Shown: one piece after another, positions 1 to 6,168 of the stretch
How the letters are laid out: each line of letters begins with the position of its first letter
Numbering within the stretch: the first letter of the stretch is position 1
Assembly (NCBI GenBank): GCA_947448095.1
Contig: CANFNN010000140.1
Span: forward strand, 1 to 7,582
Reading direction: 5' to 3'
Source: Bacteriovoracaceae bacterium
GTDB lineage: Bacteria; Bdellovibrionota; Bacteriovoracia; Bacteriovoracales; Bacteriovoracaceae
Length of the DNA stretch: 7,582 bases
Translations under genes and position numbers: made by a program
Notes under the pieces: model-generated
The model's database searches: none
What the model was told of the DNA's origin: nothing
What the model saw: only the letters and a program-made list of their open reading frames with translations

Positions 1-312
1 CGGGATAGTTCTTATTCCCTGGGCAATAAAAAAGCCTACCGAATCCTCATGGCCTCAGTTGAACCAACGGCCATTAGGGCCAAGATTTTACCCCTCATGA
101 AGCGCTACGGAATTGCCCAGGTTGATAACGTTAAGCCCGGCACGCAAATCCCTGGTGGGCTCTATTTTAACTTAAATGTACCTTCTAAAAATCTCAAAGA
201 TTTTATGACGAAAGTTTCTACTTACGCTGAAGCCACGATTTTTGAGAGCCGCTCAGAAGGCGGGGACATCGCTGGCAAAAATCGAGTGTTCATTTGGGTT
301 AAGGGGATCTAA
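1..312 (+). CDS. 3' end of an unidentified gene (5' end outside the window)
   Basis: The reading frame is open from base 1 to a TAA at 310-312, giving 103 visible C-terminal residues. An ATG at 49 is in frame, but no Shine-Dalgarno sequence precedes it and the frame continues upstream without a stop, so I treat it as internal. The visible part is a small soluble alpha/beta-looking domain with no cysteines, no membrane helix and no motif I recognise with certainty. The segment around residues 50-75 (GLYFNLNVPSKNLKDFM) recalls the strand-helix pattern 'VP..n...f...l' of DUF4349-like domains, some of which sit at the C-terminus of anti-sigma-factor-like proteins; this is a weak resemblance. It converges on the next gene and overlaps its stop codon by 4 bp, so there is no room for a terminator between them. 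Confidence 0.7.
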   Translation, partial: RDSSYSLGNKKAYRILMASVEPTAIRAKILPLMKRYGIAQVDNVKPGTQIPGGLYFNLNVPSKNLKDFMTKVSTYAEATIFESRSEGGDIAGKNRVFIWVKGI

Positions 313-2069
313 TGGCTTTTTTCTTTGGTAGTATCCACTCCAAGGATCGCATCCAGAATTCCTATATCTCCGATTGATTCTTTAGACTTCATCCCATGCT
401 CTTTAGCACTGGTCTTTATTCCCTCGAAAATAGTTGAGTCAATGCCCTGGATTTTCTCAAGACCAGCTTGCTCTTTGTTCCATCCGCTCACGTTTCGTCC
501 CATAATTTGATTCGGCCCACCTTTAACTTCTTTTGAGATCTCTAGCTGACTGGTAATGATGTTATTAAACATCACGACTTGAGCGAGTCTGGCGCGCTCT
601 TCTTTACTCTCTTTTATATTTCCTTCAATCAGTTTCTTTTTATTGTCATCGTCTCCAGCTATCTTTTCTGAAACTTGCCGTTTTCCAAGTTTTAATTGGA
701 GTGCCTGTTTTTCCGCCTCTTTTCTCGCTTCATAAAATTTGTCTATTTCCGCTGCAATTTGAGTTTCTGTCAGCTCATTCTTTTCAAGCTTTTCTAAAAG
801 ATCAAAATGTCGATTCTCCTTTAGATAATCTTTGAGTTCTGTTTGGTTAAGTTTGTTTACCCTTGCAACTTCGATTTGACGCTTTAATTCAATATCCATT
901 TCCAAGTCAGACATTGCCCTGTCGAGACCGTCATCAATTTGTAAAAATTGCTTGCAATCATTCCCACTGCTGTCACTTTTACACTTCGTCTCGAGGTCTT
1001 GAAGCTTGTCATTTTCTGTTTTAGAATTATGCAAAATATCAGCAGAGCCCACACTGGTTAATTCATCCAAGGATTCTTCCCCGGCCCCTTTACCATTTTG
1101 ATAGATCTTTGGACTCTTAATCATTTTGATCGCAAATGTACCTTTGTCCTCCATCTCATCAAATTGCTTCGCTACCTTTTCGGTATTTCTTAAAGTTGTC
1201 CGGATCGATTCTAGTTTATTAAAAGTTAAGCAGGCGTTGGCACCGATAGGTGGGGTCGCTTTTACGTTCTTTTTAAAAGTATCACACATCGGTTTAATAG
1301 CAGCCGAACAAAATGAAAAAAATGTTGTATAAAGTTTACTATCAATAGGTTTGTTACCCGGTGTTAACCCTGAAATAAGGTTGGAATAAACTTCCTTTTC
1401 ATCATTGAGGTCGGTTTTCTTCTCCAGTTTGAAAAATTGATCTCCACCCACATCACTTAAGTCTTCTGTTTTAAGAACTTTATCAGGATCATTTGGAAAA
1501 AGACTATCATACCAGTAGGTTGTGAAGTCCGTTGCAGTTGATCCAGATTTTAGGCGCAAATTTTCAAAACAAAATCGCGAAATTTCAAAGAGTGCATTTT
1601 TGGCCAGCTGGTTTTTATAAAGCTCAACGAAGACTGCCTGATCAACTATTTTTTGGTCTTCCCATTTTTGTGGGGCATTGTTTTTTGCATCAAGATCAAC
1701 ACCAGTCAAAGACTTGTGCAATTTCTTTGTGAGGTACTCGGTGATGTCGTTAACGCTTTTACTTTTGATTAGGCCATAGTCTTTGAGTTTAAGATCTTCT
1801 GCTAATTTCTTTAAGGTCGCAGGATTTTTATTGGCGATTTTATCTTTAAAACATTCTGTCGCAAGCTTTAAGTTGGCACCTGATGTCTCACCTTTAACAA
1901 ACTTATTCTTGTCTCGGCACTCATTGAATTCCTGGGAATTTCCTACAATTCTTTCCACTTCGACATCTTTGACGACAGTTAAAAACTTCGATTCAACTCG
2001 TGTTTGAATTTCATCCGTGGCCAGGGCCTGATAGGAGAGTAAAATAAGAAGCAAAATAAGCTTATTCAT
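309..2069 (-). CDS. large secreted protein of unknown function, Lys/Glu-rich
   Basis: 586 residues, ATG at 2069-2067, TAG at 311-309. The N-terminus is a typical Sec signal peptide: a Lys at position 3, a Leu/Ile-rich core (4-12) and an A-L-A signal peptidase I site, with cleavage likely after residue 17. No second membrane helix or lipobox cysteine is seen, so the mature protein should be released to the periplasm or beyond. It has eight cysteines (51, 73, 167, 254, 262, 280, 363, 372), an even number that would suit disulfides in an exported protein. Residues about 385-500 are very rich in Lys, Glu and Leu with heptad-like spacing and probably form long helices or coiled coil. I see no catalytic motif, metal site or known domain and assign no function. 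The start codon lies in the loop of an inverted repeat (2053-2080), and the Shine-Dalgarno sequence is poor. The gene lies 87 bp downstream of the other minus-strand gene and could be co-transcribed with it. Confidence 0.85.
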   Translation of the reverse strand: MNKLILLLILLSYQALATDEIQTRVESKFLTVVKDVEVERIVGNSQEFNECRDKNKFVKGETSGANLKLATECFKDKIANKNPATLKKLAEDLKLKDYGLIKSKSVNDITEYLTKKLHKSLTGVDLDAKNNAPQKWEDQKIVDQAVFVELYKNQLAKNALFEISRFCFENLRLKSGSTATDFTTYWYDSLFPNDPDKVLKTEDLSDVGGDQFFKLEKKTDLNDEKEVYSNLISGLTPGNKPIDSKLYTTFFSFCSAAIKPMCDTFKKNVKATPPIGANACLTFNKLESIRTTLRNTEKVAKQFDEMEDKGTFAIKMIKSPKIYQNGKGAGEESLDELTSVGSADILHNSKTENDKLQDLETKCKSDSSGNDCKQFLQIDDGLDRAMSDLEMDIELKRQIEVARVNKLNQTELKDYLKENRHFDLLEKLEKNELTETQIAAEIDKFYEARKEAEKQALQLKLGKRQVSEKIAGDDDNKKKLIEGNIKESKEERARLAQVVMFNNIITSQLEISKEVKGGPNQIMGRNVSGWNKEQAGLEKIQGIDSTIFEGIKTSAKEHGMKSKESIGDIGILDAILGVDTTKEKSH

Positions 2070-2080
2070 ATGCTTATTTT
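2053..2080 (-). repeat. 9-bp perfect inverted repeat enclosing the start codon of the secreted-protein gene
   Basis: AAAATAAGC (2053-2061) and GCTTATTTT (2072-2080) are perfect reverse complements separated by 10 bases. In the minus-strand mRNA this could fold into a 9-bp stem whose loop contains the AUG (2069-2067). The only Shine-Dalgarno-like stretch (AATAAG) is within the 5' arm. The stem is mostly A-U with two G-C pairs at the loop end, so stability is modest. It could limit translation initiation, or be a DNA operator instead. Neither role is demonstrated by the sequence. Confidence 0.5.
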
Positions 2081-2156
2081 ATCGGAAGAAAGTGGCTAGA
2101 GACTTACTGCTTGAAGCAGAGAAAACGATAACTCTATCAAATCAAGTGCTTAGCTT

Positions 2157-2702
2157 CTACATTGCATCCCGGGACATCCCGAACAAGGACTTTAAATCTC
2201 CCAACAAAATGTGGCTTTTCCCTAGGTAATACCACTGCCGAACAATTCCAATCAGCATGGCCGCAAAAAATCCATAGGCCACTCCCGCATGAACGACCTT
2301 ACTCACCATCCCCGTGTCGTGCGCACCACCTAACAAGAAGGCGATCGTTCCCAAAATAAGCATCAGAATCGTCCAAGGAATGGTCTGTCGCTTTGACAGG
2401 GTTGATTCATGAACAAATCGAGAAACTTTCTTTTTATAGGGCTCAAGATCCTCTGGAGGAGTATCAAACAACTCGTTAATATTTCCGGCACTATTAAGAG
2501 CGTTCCAAACATTTTCAACAAGGCGAGAGACACCTATGAAATAAAACATCACGAACGCCTGAATAAAAATAGTGAAGATAAAAGTTGGGATGGCCAAATG
2601 GATGTGCCCGTAATCAACTGAGAACCAACCCAGAGCGACTCCAGCCGTTAGAAATATCCCGCTAACCATGATGATTAATAAAAATCTCAGTACATAGGCC
2701 AT
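2157..2702 (-). CDS. small integral membrane protein, four predicted helices
   Basis: 181 residues from the ATG at 2702-2700. I chose this start because GGAAG lies 5 bases upstream (2708-2712). A TTG at 2726-2724 would add 8 residues but has only a distant, weak ribosome site. Predicted membrane helices are about residues 4-26, 36-57, 109-126 and 136-157, with a charged loop between helices 2 and 3 (about 60-105). Histidines H33 and H35 lie just before helix 2, and H128 and H138 lie between helix 3 and helix 4; they could in principle bind haem or metal, but no known ligand motif is clear. The pattern of an H-x-H before a helix ending in F-Y-F-I-G resembles a loosely defined family of small membrane proteins found in several bacterial phyla; this is from memory and uncertain. 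It is divergent from the cytochrome bc cluster, so a link to respiration is possible but rests on position only. Confidence 0.75.
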   Translation of the reverse strand: MAYVLRFLLIIMVSGIFLTAGVALGWFSVDYGHIHLAIPTFIFTIFIQAFVMFYFIGVSRLVENVWNALNSAGNINELFDTPPEDLEPYKKKVSRFVHESTLSKRQTIPWTILMLILGTIAFLLGGAHDTGMVSKVVHAGVAYGFFAAMLIGIVRQWYYLGKSHILLGDLKSLFGMSRDAM

Positions 2703-2777
2703 AATAGCTTCCAATTTAGAGGGCAATTTGTTAATTTCTCTTCGTATTTACCCCCTTTTTTATCATAAGGAAATCAA
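2703..2777. promoter_or_regulatory. divergent intergenic region between membrane protein gene and bc cluster
   Basis: 75 bp separate the two divergent start codons, so promoters for both directions must lie here or inside the opposing genes. The region is AT-rich with a run of C5T6 at about 2751-2761. A TATCAT at 2761-2766 looks like a -10 box, but it is too close to the plus-strand start for a normal leader, and no well-spaced -35 box accompanies it in either direction. I can support a regulatory region, not a defined promoter. The plus-strand gene has a good Shine-Dalgarno sequence, AAGGA at 2767-2771, 6 bases before its ATG. Confidence 0.4.
2708..2712 (-). promoter_or_regulatory. Shine-Dalgarno site that decides the start of the membrane protein gene
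   Basis: On the minus strand GGAAG is followed by the 5-base spacer CTATT and then ATG (2702-2700). The upstream alternative TTG (2726-2724) has only an AAGAG-like stretch about 12 bases away. This favours the shorter protein. Confidence 0.55.
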
Positions 2778-3653
2778 ATGTCCGCAGAAAATCAGGGCAA
2801 TCCTACGCCAACAAAAAAAATTCTCGAAAGTTCACCCCTTTCTGGCATCACAGTTCCGATTGCGATCGTTTTAGTCGGTGCCTTAATCATTTTTGGTGTA
2901 ACTAAAATGCTTTCCTCTGGCAAAAATCACCGTGATCTCATTGAAGAAATGAATTCTAAAACTTTTGGCAATCGTTGGGTCGCCGCTTACGAGCTTTCAA
3001 AATTCTTGGCCTCGTCTAAGATTCCTAAAGAGGACATGCCTTGGGTAATTGAAAACTTGTCTAAGGTTTATTACGAGTCGGTGGATGCGCGTACTAGAAA
3101 TTTTGTGGTCTTGGCCCTAGGCAGTTTAAACAATCCTTTGTCATTGCCGGTGCTCAACAAGGCGCTTGAAGACCAAGATCCCCAAGTCAAATTCAACGCA
3201 GTAGTTTCGTTAGGTATTATGGACAAATTTTCAGCAATAGACTGGCCAAAAGTTGAAGCGCTGCTTCAACAGAATGAAGATCCTGGTCTTAAACAAGTTG
3301 CGTTGTTCACACTAGCGTCACACAAGCAACCTAAAGTGGAAGAGCTGGCCTTACAACTATTAAACTCAAGTGAGAAAACTCTGCGCTACGCTGCGGCAAC
3401 TGTTTTAATTCATTACAAAAGAGCAGAGGCACTTCCCGCACTAGAAGAAATTTCAAACCTAAAATATGACAACATTGTTCCCGGAGAATTAAACGGTGCA
3501 CAAGCTGAAGGCCTGAAAATGAATCTTTTGGAAAACATTGAAAAATCTAAATGGATTGAAGTTGCTGGTTTGGTCCAAAAACTTGAGTCTAGTGACGGCA
3601 ATGTTCGGGTTCAGACAAAAGCAAAGCAAGTTCTAAATCTATTGAAAAATTAG
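2778..3653 (+). CDS. membrane-anchored HEAT-repeat protein, probable bc-complex accessory protein
   Basis: 291 residues, ATG at 2778 with AAGGA upstream, TAG at 3651-3653. A short polar N-terminus (1-22) is followed by one membrane helix (about 23-42). The rest is a soluble all-helical domain with HEAT-type repeats: helix pairs around 62-80, 101-133, 134-165, 168-196, 197-226 and 265-290. The D-P-x-V-K-x-N-A-V-x-S-L pattern at 134-145 is the clearest unit; L-R-Y-A-A-A-T-V-L at 202-210 is another. HEAT repeats are protein-binding scaffolds and give no catalytic prediction. Lysines flank the helix on both sides, so which face of the membrane carries the repeats is uncertain. It sits 97 bp upstream of the Rieske gene on the same strand, so I infer a role in assembling, stabilising or regulating the cytochrome complex; this is positional inference. 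It may be co-transcribed with the cluster, although the gap is large enough for a second promoter. Confidence 0.85.
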   Translation: MSAENQGNPTPTKKILESSPLSGITVPIAIVLVGALIIFGVTKMLSSGKNHRDLIEEMNSKTFGNRWVAAYELSKFLASSKIPKEDMPWVIENLSKVYYESVDARTRNFVVLALGSLNNPLSLPVLNKALEDQDPQVKFNAVVSLGIMDKFSAIDWPKVEALLQQNEDPGLKQVALFTLASHKQPKVEELALQLLNSSEKTLRYAAATVLIHYKRAEALPALEEISNLKYDNIVPGELNGAQAEGLKMNLLENIEKSKWIEVAGLVQKLESSDGNVRVQTKAKQVLNLLKN

Positions 3654-3661
3654 AAGTTTAC

Positions 3662-3674
3662 ACCCATAATGGGT
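3662..3674. repeat. 13-bp palindrome in the gap before the Rieske gene
   Basis: ACCCAT and ATGGGT flank a single A, a perfect 6-bp dyad just after the HEAT gene stop codon. As RNA it would give only a 4-bp stem with a 5-base loop, and no T-run follows, so it is a poor terminator. It may be an operator or chance. The rest of the 3654-3750 gap is AT-rich, with a TATATT at 3724-3729, 27 bases before the Rieske ATG, that could be a -10 box; no convincing -35 box is at the right distance. Confidence 0.3.
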
Positions 3675-3750
3675 ATCAAACCTTAAGCCCCGTTTAGACC
3701 TCAAATTATTTTTGAACTAGACATATATTTTCTTTTCCGGAGATTCTCTC

Positions 3751-4254
3751 ATGAGTGATGAGGCAAAAACCAGTCTGAACCGTCGCGAGTTCTTTTCATT
3801 TCTCGCCGTTGGTTGGATTACTTTTGGTGCTGCTACTGCTGGTTTAGCAAGCTTGGTCTTCAGGTTCCTCTACCCTAACGTAGTTTTCGAACCCGCGATG
3901 GACTTTATCGCTGGAGCTCCTGATGATTATCCTGATGGAGTTGATGAGCGTTGGAAGAACGGATTTGGAGTTTGGATTTATAAAAAAGATGGCCGCTTAG
4001 TCGCCATGTCCAACATCTGTACTCATCTTGGTTGTATTCCTACTTGGCTTCCTGCCGAGAGTAAATTTAAGTGCCCATGTCATGGTTCTGGTTATTATCC
4101 AAACGGTATTAACTTTGAAGGTCCTGCACCAAGACCTCTTGAGCGTTTCAAAATTTTCCGTAATCCTGAAGGTAAAATCATTGTCGATAAAACGAAAGTG
4201 TTCCGTTACGAAAAAGGTGAATGGAACAATGATGGTGCTTACATAGAAGTTTAA
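3751..4254 (+). CDS. Rieske [2Fe-2S] protein of a cytochrome bc complex
   Basis: 167 residues, ATG at 3751 with CGGAGA at 3738-3743. The protein takes the first electron from quinol at the Qo site and passes it to the c-type cytochrome of the complex. Box I, C90-T-H92-L-G-C95, and box II, C108-P-C110-H111-G-S, are intact: by comparison with known Rieske proteins, C90, H92, C108 and H111 bind the [2Fe-2S] cluster, and C95 with C110 form the stabilising disulfide. The N-terminus has N-R-R-E-F-F before one hydrophobic segment (about 15-38), which looks like an uncleaved Tat signal anchor, the usual route for Rieske proteins. The cluster domain should therefore lie on the periplasmic side. The segment after box II (N-G-I-N-F-E-G-P-A-P-R-P-L) is the usual G-P-A-P-R-P-L turn. 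It is the first of four closely spaced genes; the cytochrome b gene begins 17 bp downstream. Confidence 0.96.
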   Translation: MSDEAKTSLNRREFFSFLAVGWITFGAATAGLASLVFRFLYPNVVFEPAMDFIAGAPDDYPDGVDERWKNGFGVWIYKKDGRLVAMSNICTHLGCIPTWLPAESKFKCPCHGSGYYPNGINFEGPAPRPLERFKIFRNPEGKIIVDKTKVFRYEKGEWNNDGAYIEV

Positions 4255-4271
4255 TTTTTAGAGGAATAGAT

Positions 4272-5051
4272 ATGTCAGAAGGTTTTGCTAAAAAAGTTGC
4301 TAATACCCAAGTTTGGAAAGCCATTTTTCGTCACGGCCCACCTAACAATGCTCGTAACCGTGCTGCAGTTGTTGCAGGTAACGTGTTTCTTCATTTGCAC
4401 CCAATTAAGTTAAAAAAATCAGGAGTTCAGCTCGGATACACTTGGTGTATGGGTGGACTTACTTTTTTCATTTTCCTTTCACTCACAGTGACTGGTGTGC
4501 TTCTTATGTTTTATTACCGTCCAACAGCTGAATACGCTTTCACTGATATCATCGGACTTCGCGAGCACGTTCCTTTAGGAATTATGCGTGAGCTTCACCG
4601 CTGGGGCGCGCATTTAATGGTAATTACCGTCTGGATCCACATGTTCCGCGTGTTCATGACTGGCTCTTATAAACCACCTCGTGAATTCAACTGGGGTGTG
4701 GGTGTAATTCTTCTTATCTTAACCATGCTTCTTTCGTTTACTGGGTATCTTCTTCCTTGGGATCAGCTCGCTATTTGGGCTATTACCGTGGGGTCGAACA
4801 TGGCGAAAGCAACACCATTTCTTGGTAACGGTGGACCCGGTGCTGCGCTTGCAAAAATCGGTGATTTTGTAATGGTTTCAGATAAAAACGATGTTCGTTT
4901 CCAACTTCTAGGTGGACGTTTTGTAGGAGAAGCAGCTTTGCTTCGTTTCTATATTCTCCACTGCGTATTTATTCCACTCGTTGTGGCAGTATTAATTGCT
5001 GTTCACTTTTGGCGTGTACGTAAAGATGGCGGAATTTCGGCTCCACTTTAG
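4272..5051 (+). CDS. cytochrome b, N-terminal (b6-like) subunit with the four haem b histidines
   Basis: 259 residues, ATG at 4272 with AGAGGA 6 bases upstream. It holds the first four transmembrane helices of cytochrome b, which carry the two b haems that move electrons across the membrane. Haem ligands are H109 and H123 in helix B (L-H-R-W-G-A-H and W-I-H-M-F-R) and H230 and H245 in helix D. The spacing of 14 in helix B and 15 in helix D matches cytochrome b6; bc1 cytochrome b has 14 in both. C59, in T-W-C-M-G-G just before helix A, aligns with Cys35 of plant and cyanobacterial b6 (Y-C-L-G-G), which binds haem c(i)/c(n) covalently. Other conserved marks are Y-Y-R-P-T at 81-85, G-Y-L-L-P-W-D-Q at 158-165 and the G-G-I-S-A-P-L end, close to the G-I-S-G-P-L end of b6. 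The N-terminal stretch of about 50 residues before helix A is longer than in b6. Stop at 5049-5051, 18 bp before the next gene. Confidence 0.96.
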   Translation: MSEGFAKKVANTQVWKAIFRHGPPNNARNRAAVVAGNVFLHLHPIKLKKSGVQLGYTWCMGGLTFFIFLSLTVTGVLLMFYYRPTAEYAFTDIIGLREHVPLGIMRELHRWGAHLMVITVWIHMFRVFMTGSYKPPREFNWGVGVILLILTMLLSFTGYLLPWDQLAIWAITVGSNMAKATPFLGNGGPGAALAKIGDFVMVSDKNDVRFQLLGGRFVGEAALLRFYILHCVFIPLVVAVLIAVHFWRVRKDGGISAPL

Positions 5052-5069
5052 GAAAGATAAGGGAAACAT

Positions 5070-6146
5070 ATGATTAAGGCAGCGATTAACGTTCTTGCCA
5101 CTCCGGTTTACTCGTTTTCAATTTTTATTGCTTTGTTTTATCTGGCTTTAAAAAGAATTGATATCGTTGGTACCAAAAAATTCGGTTTGGGATTACTTAT
5201 ATTCACACTGGTAGTTTTTGGTTGGATGGTAGCAGATCCGATTTTCTTCTCTATTATATCACTTCCGGATAATATTCCGATTATCATCCTTAACGCCTTG
5301 GTGTTTTGGTCGACTTGGTATGCCCTTTATAAAGGTCACCAAAACGATCTTAGAATTGAAGCCGGTGAGCCGCCAATCGAAGGGACACCTGAAAATCGTG
5401 AAAAAGTTTGGGCGTGGCCTAACCTTGTATATACCGAACTCTTTTGTGGAATCATTTGTACTGTCTTTCTTATCGTTTGGGCAATTTTCTTCAAAGCTCC
5501 TCTAGAGGAGCCGGCCAACCCGACTTGGGCACCTAACCCTGCTAAAGCTCCATGGTACTTTCTTGGTCTGCAAGAAATGCTCGTTTATTTCGATCCGTGG
5601 ATGGCCGGCGTAGTTCTTCCAGGAATTATTGTAGTAGGACTTATTGCGATTCCTTTTCTTGATATTAATCCTAAGGGAAATGGCTACTACACTTTTAAAG
5701 AGCGTAAGTTTGCAATTTCGAGCTTTCTGTTTGGTTGGCTCGCCTTGTGGGTTTATTTGATTCAAGTGGGTACGTTCCTTCGAGGTCCTAACTGGACTTT
5801 CTATGGTCCATTCGAATTTTGGGACTTCCACAAAGTGGTGGCTGAAAACAACATCAACCTTTCTGAAATTGTGTGGATTAAGTTTTTCAATCGAGCTCTC
5901 CCTAAAAATATATTTGTCAGAGAGATGTTTGGTCTAGTCGCCACATTTGGATATTTATTTGGTTTGATTCCTCTTATTACGAAGAAGTGGGGTAAGAGTT
6001 ACCTCGAACGCATGGGATCTATTCGTTATTATATTATGCTTTTTCTTGTTCTCAGTATGATGAGCTTACCAATCAAAATGTACCTACGATGGTTCTTTAA
6101 CCTTAAGTACATATTGGCTATGCCTGAATTTGAATTAAACCTCTAA
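5070..6146 (+). CDS. cytochrome b C-terminal (subunit IV-like) subunit, enlarged, with A-P-W-Y Qo motif
   Basis: 358 residues, ATG at 5070 with AAGGGA at 5059-5064. The core (about 113-240) matches subunit IV of b6f and the C-terminal half of cytochrome b: W-A-W-P-N-L, a helix (118-141), a P-side loop, the Qo motif region and two more helices (about 179-197, 213-235). Subunit IV of b6f is only about 160 residues. Here about 110 residues with three predicted helices (about 12-28, 37-54, 68-87) precede the core. After it comes a conserved-looking L-R-G-P-N-W-T-F-Y-G-P-F-E-F-W-D stretch (237-252), and then two further helices (about 285-304 and 318-337). The Qo motif, normally P-E-W-Y, reads A160-P161-W162-Y163, so the acidic residue thought to help deprotonate quinol is absent at this place; E169 lies two turns later. 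The extra helices and motif change resemble bc complexes of menaquinone-using bacteria. The gene follows the b6-like gene by 18 bp and should form one complex with it. Confidence 0.93.
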   Translation: MIKAAINVLATPVYSFSIFIALFYLALKRIDIVGTKKFGLGLLIFTLVVFGWMVADPIFFSIISLPDNIPIIILNALVFWSTWYALYKGHQNDLRIEAGEPPIEGTPENREKVWAWPNLVYTELFCGIICTVFLIVWAIFFKAPLEEPANPTWAPNPAKAPWYFLGLQEMLVYFDPWMAGVVLPGIIVVGLIAIPFLDINPKGNGYYTFKERKFAISSFLFGWLALWVYLIQVGTFLRGPNWTFYGPFEFWDFHKVVAENNINLSEIVWIKFFNRALPKNIFVREMFGLVATFGYLFGLIPLITKKWGKSYLERMGSIRYYIMLFLVLSMMSLPIKMYLRWFFNLKYILAMPEFELNL

Positions 6147-6168
6147 TTGTTTTTTATAAGGTAGAAAC

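Noticed and set aside
49..51. ATG at 49 as the true start of the first gene
   Set aside because: No ribosome site precedes it and the frame is open back to base 1, so the gene most likely starts outside the window.
2107..2119. CTGCTT-G-AAGCAG dyad between the two minus-strand genes as a terminator
   Set aside because: The RNA stem would be about 5 bp with a 3-base loop and no U-run follows, so it is too weak to call.
2724..2726. TTG start for the four-helix membrane protein
   Set aside because: The ATG at 2702-2700 has GGAAG at proper spacing, while the TTG has only a distant weak site. It remains a possible alternative.
2761..2766. TATCAT as a -10 promoter box for the HEAT gene
   Set aside because: A transcript starting there would begin at or after the Shine-Dalgarno sequence, and no -35 box is at 16-18 bp.
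5502..5831. 109-codon minus-strand reading frame within the cytochrome b C-terminal gene
   Set aside because: It lies opposite a clearly conserved gene, has no recognisable domain, and reads as a shadow frame.
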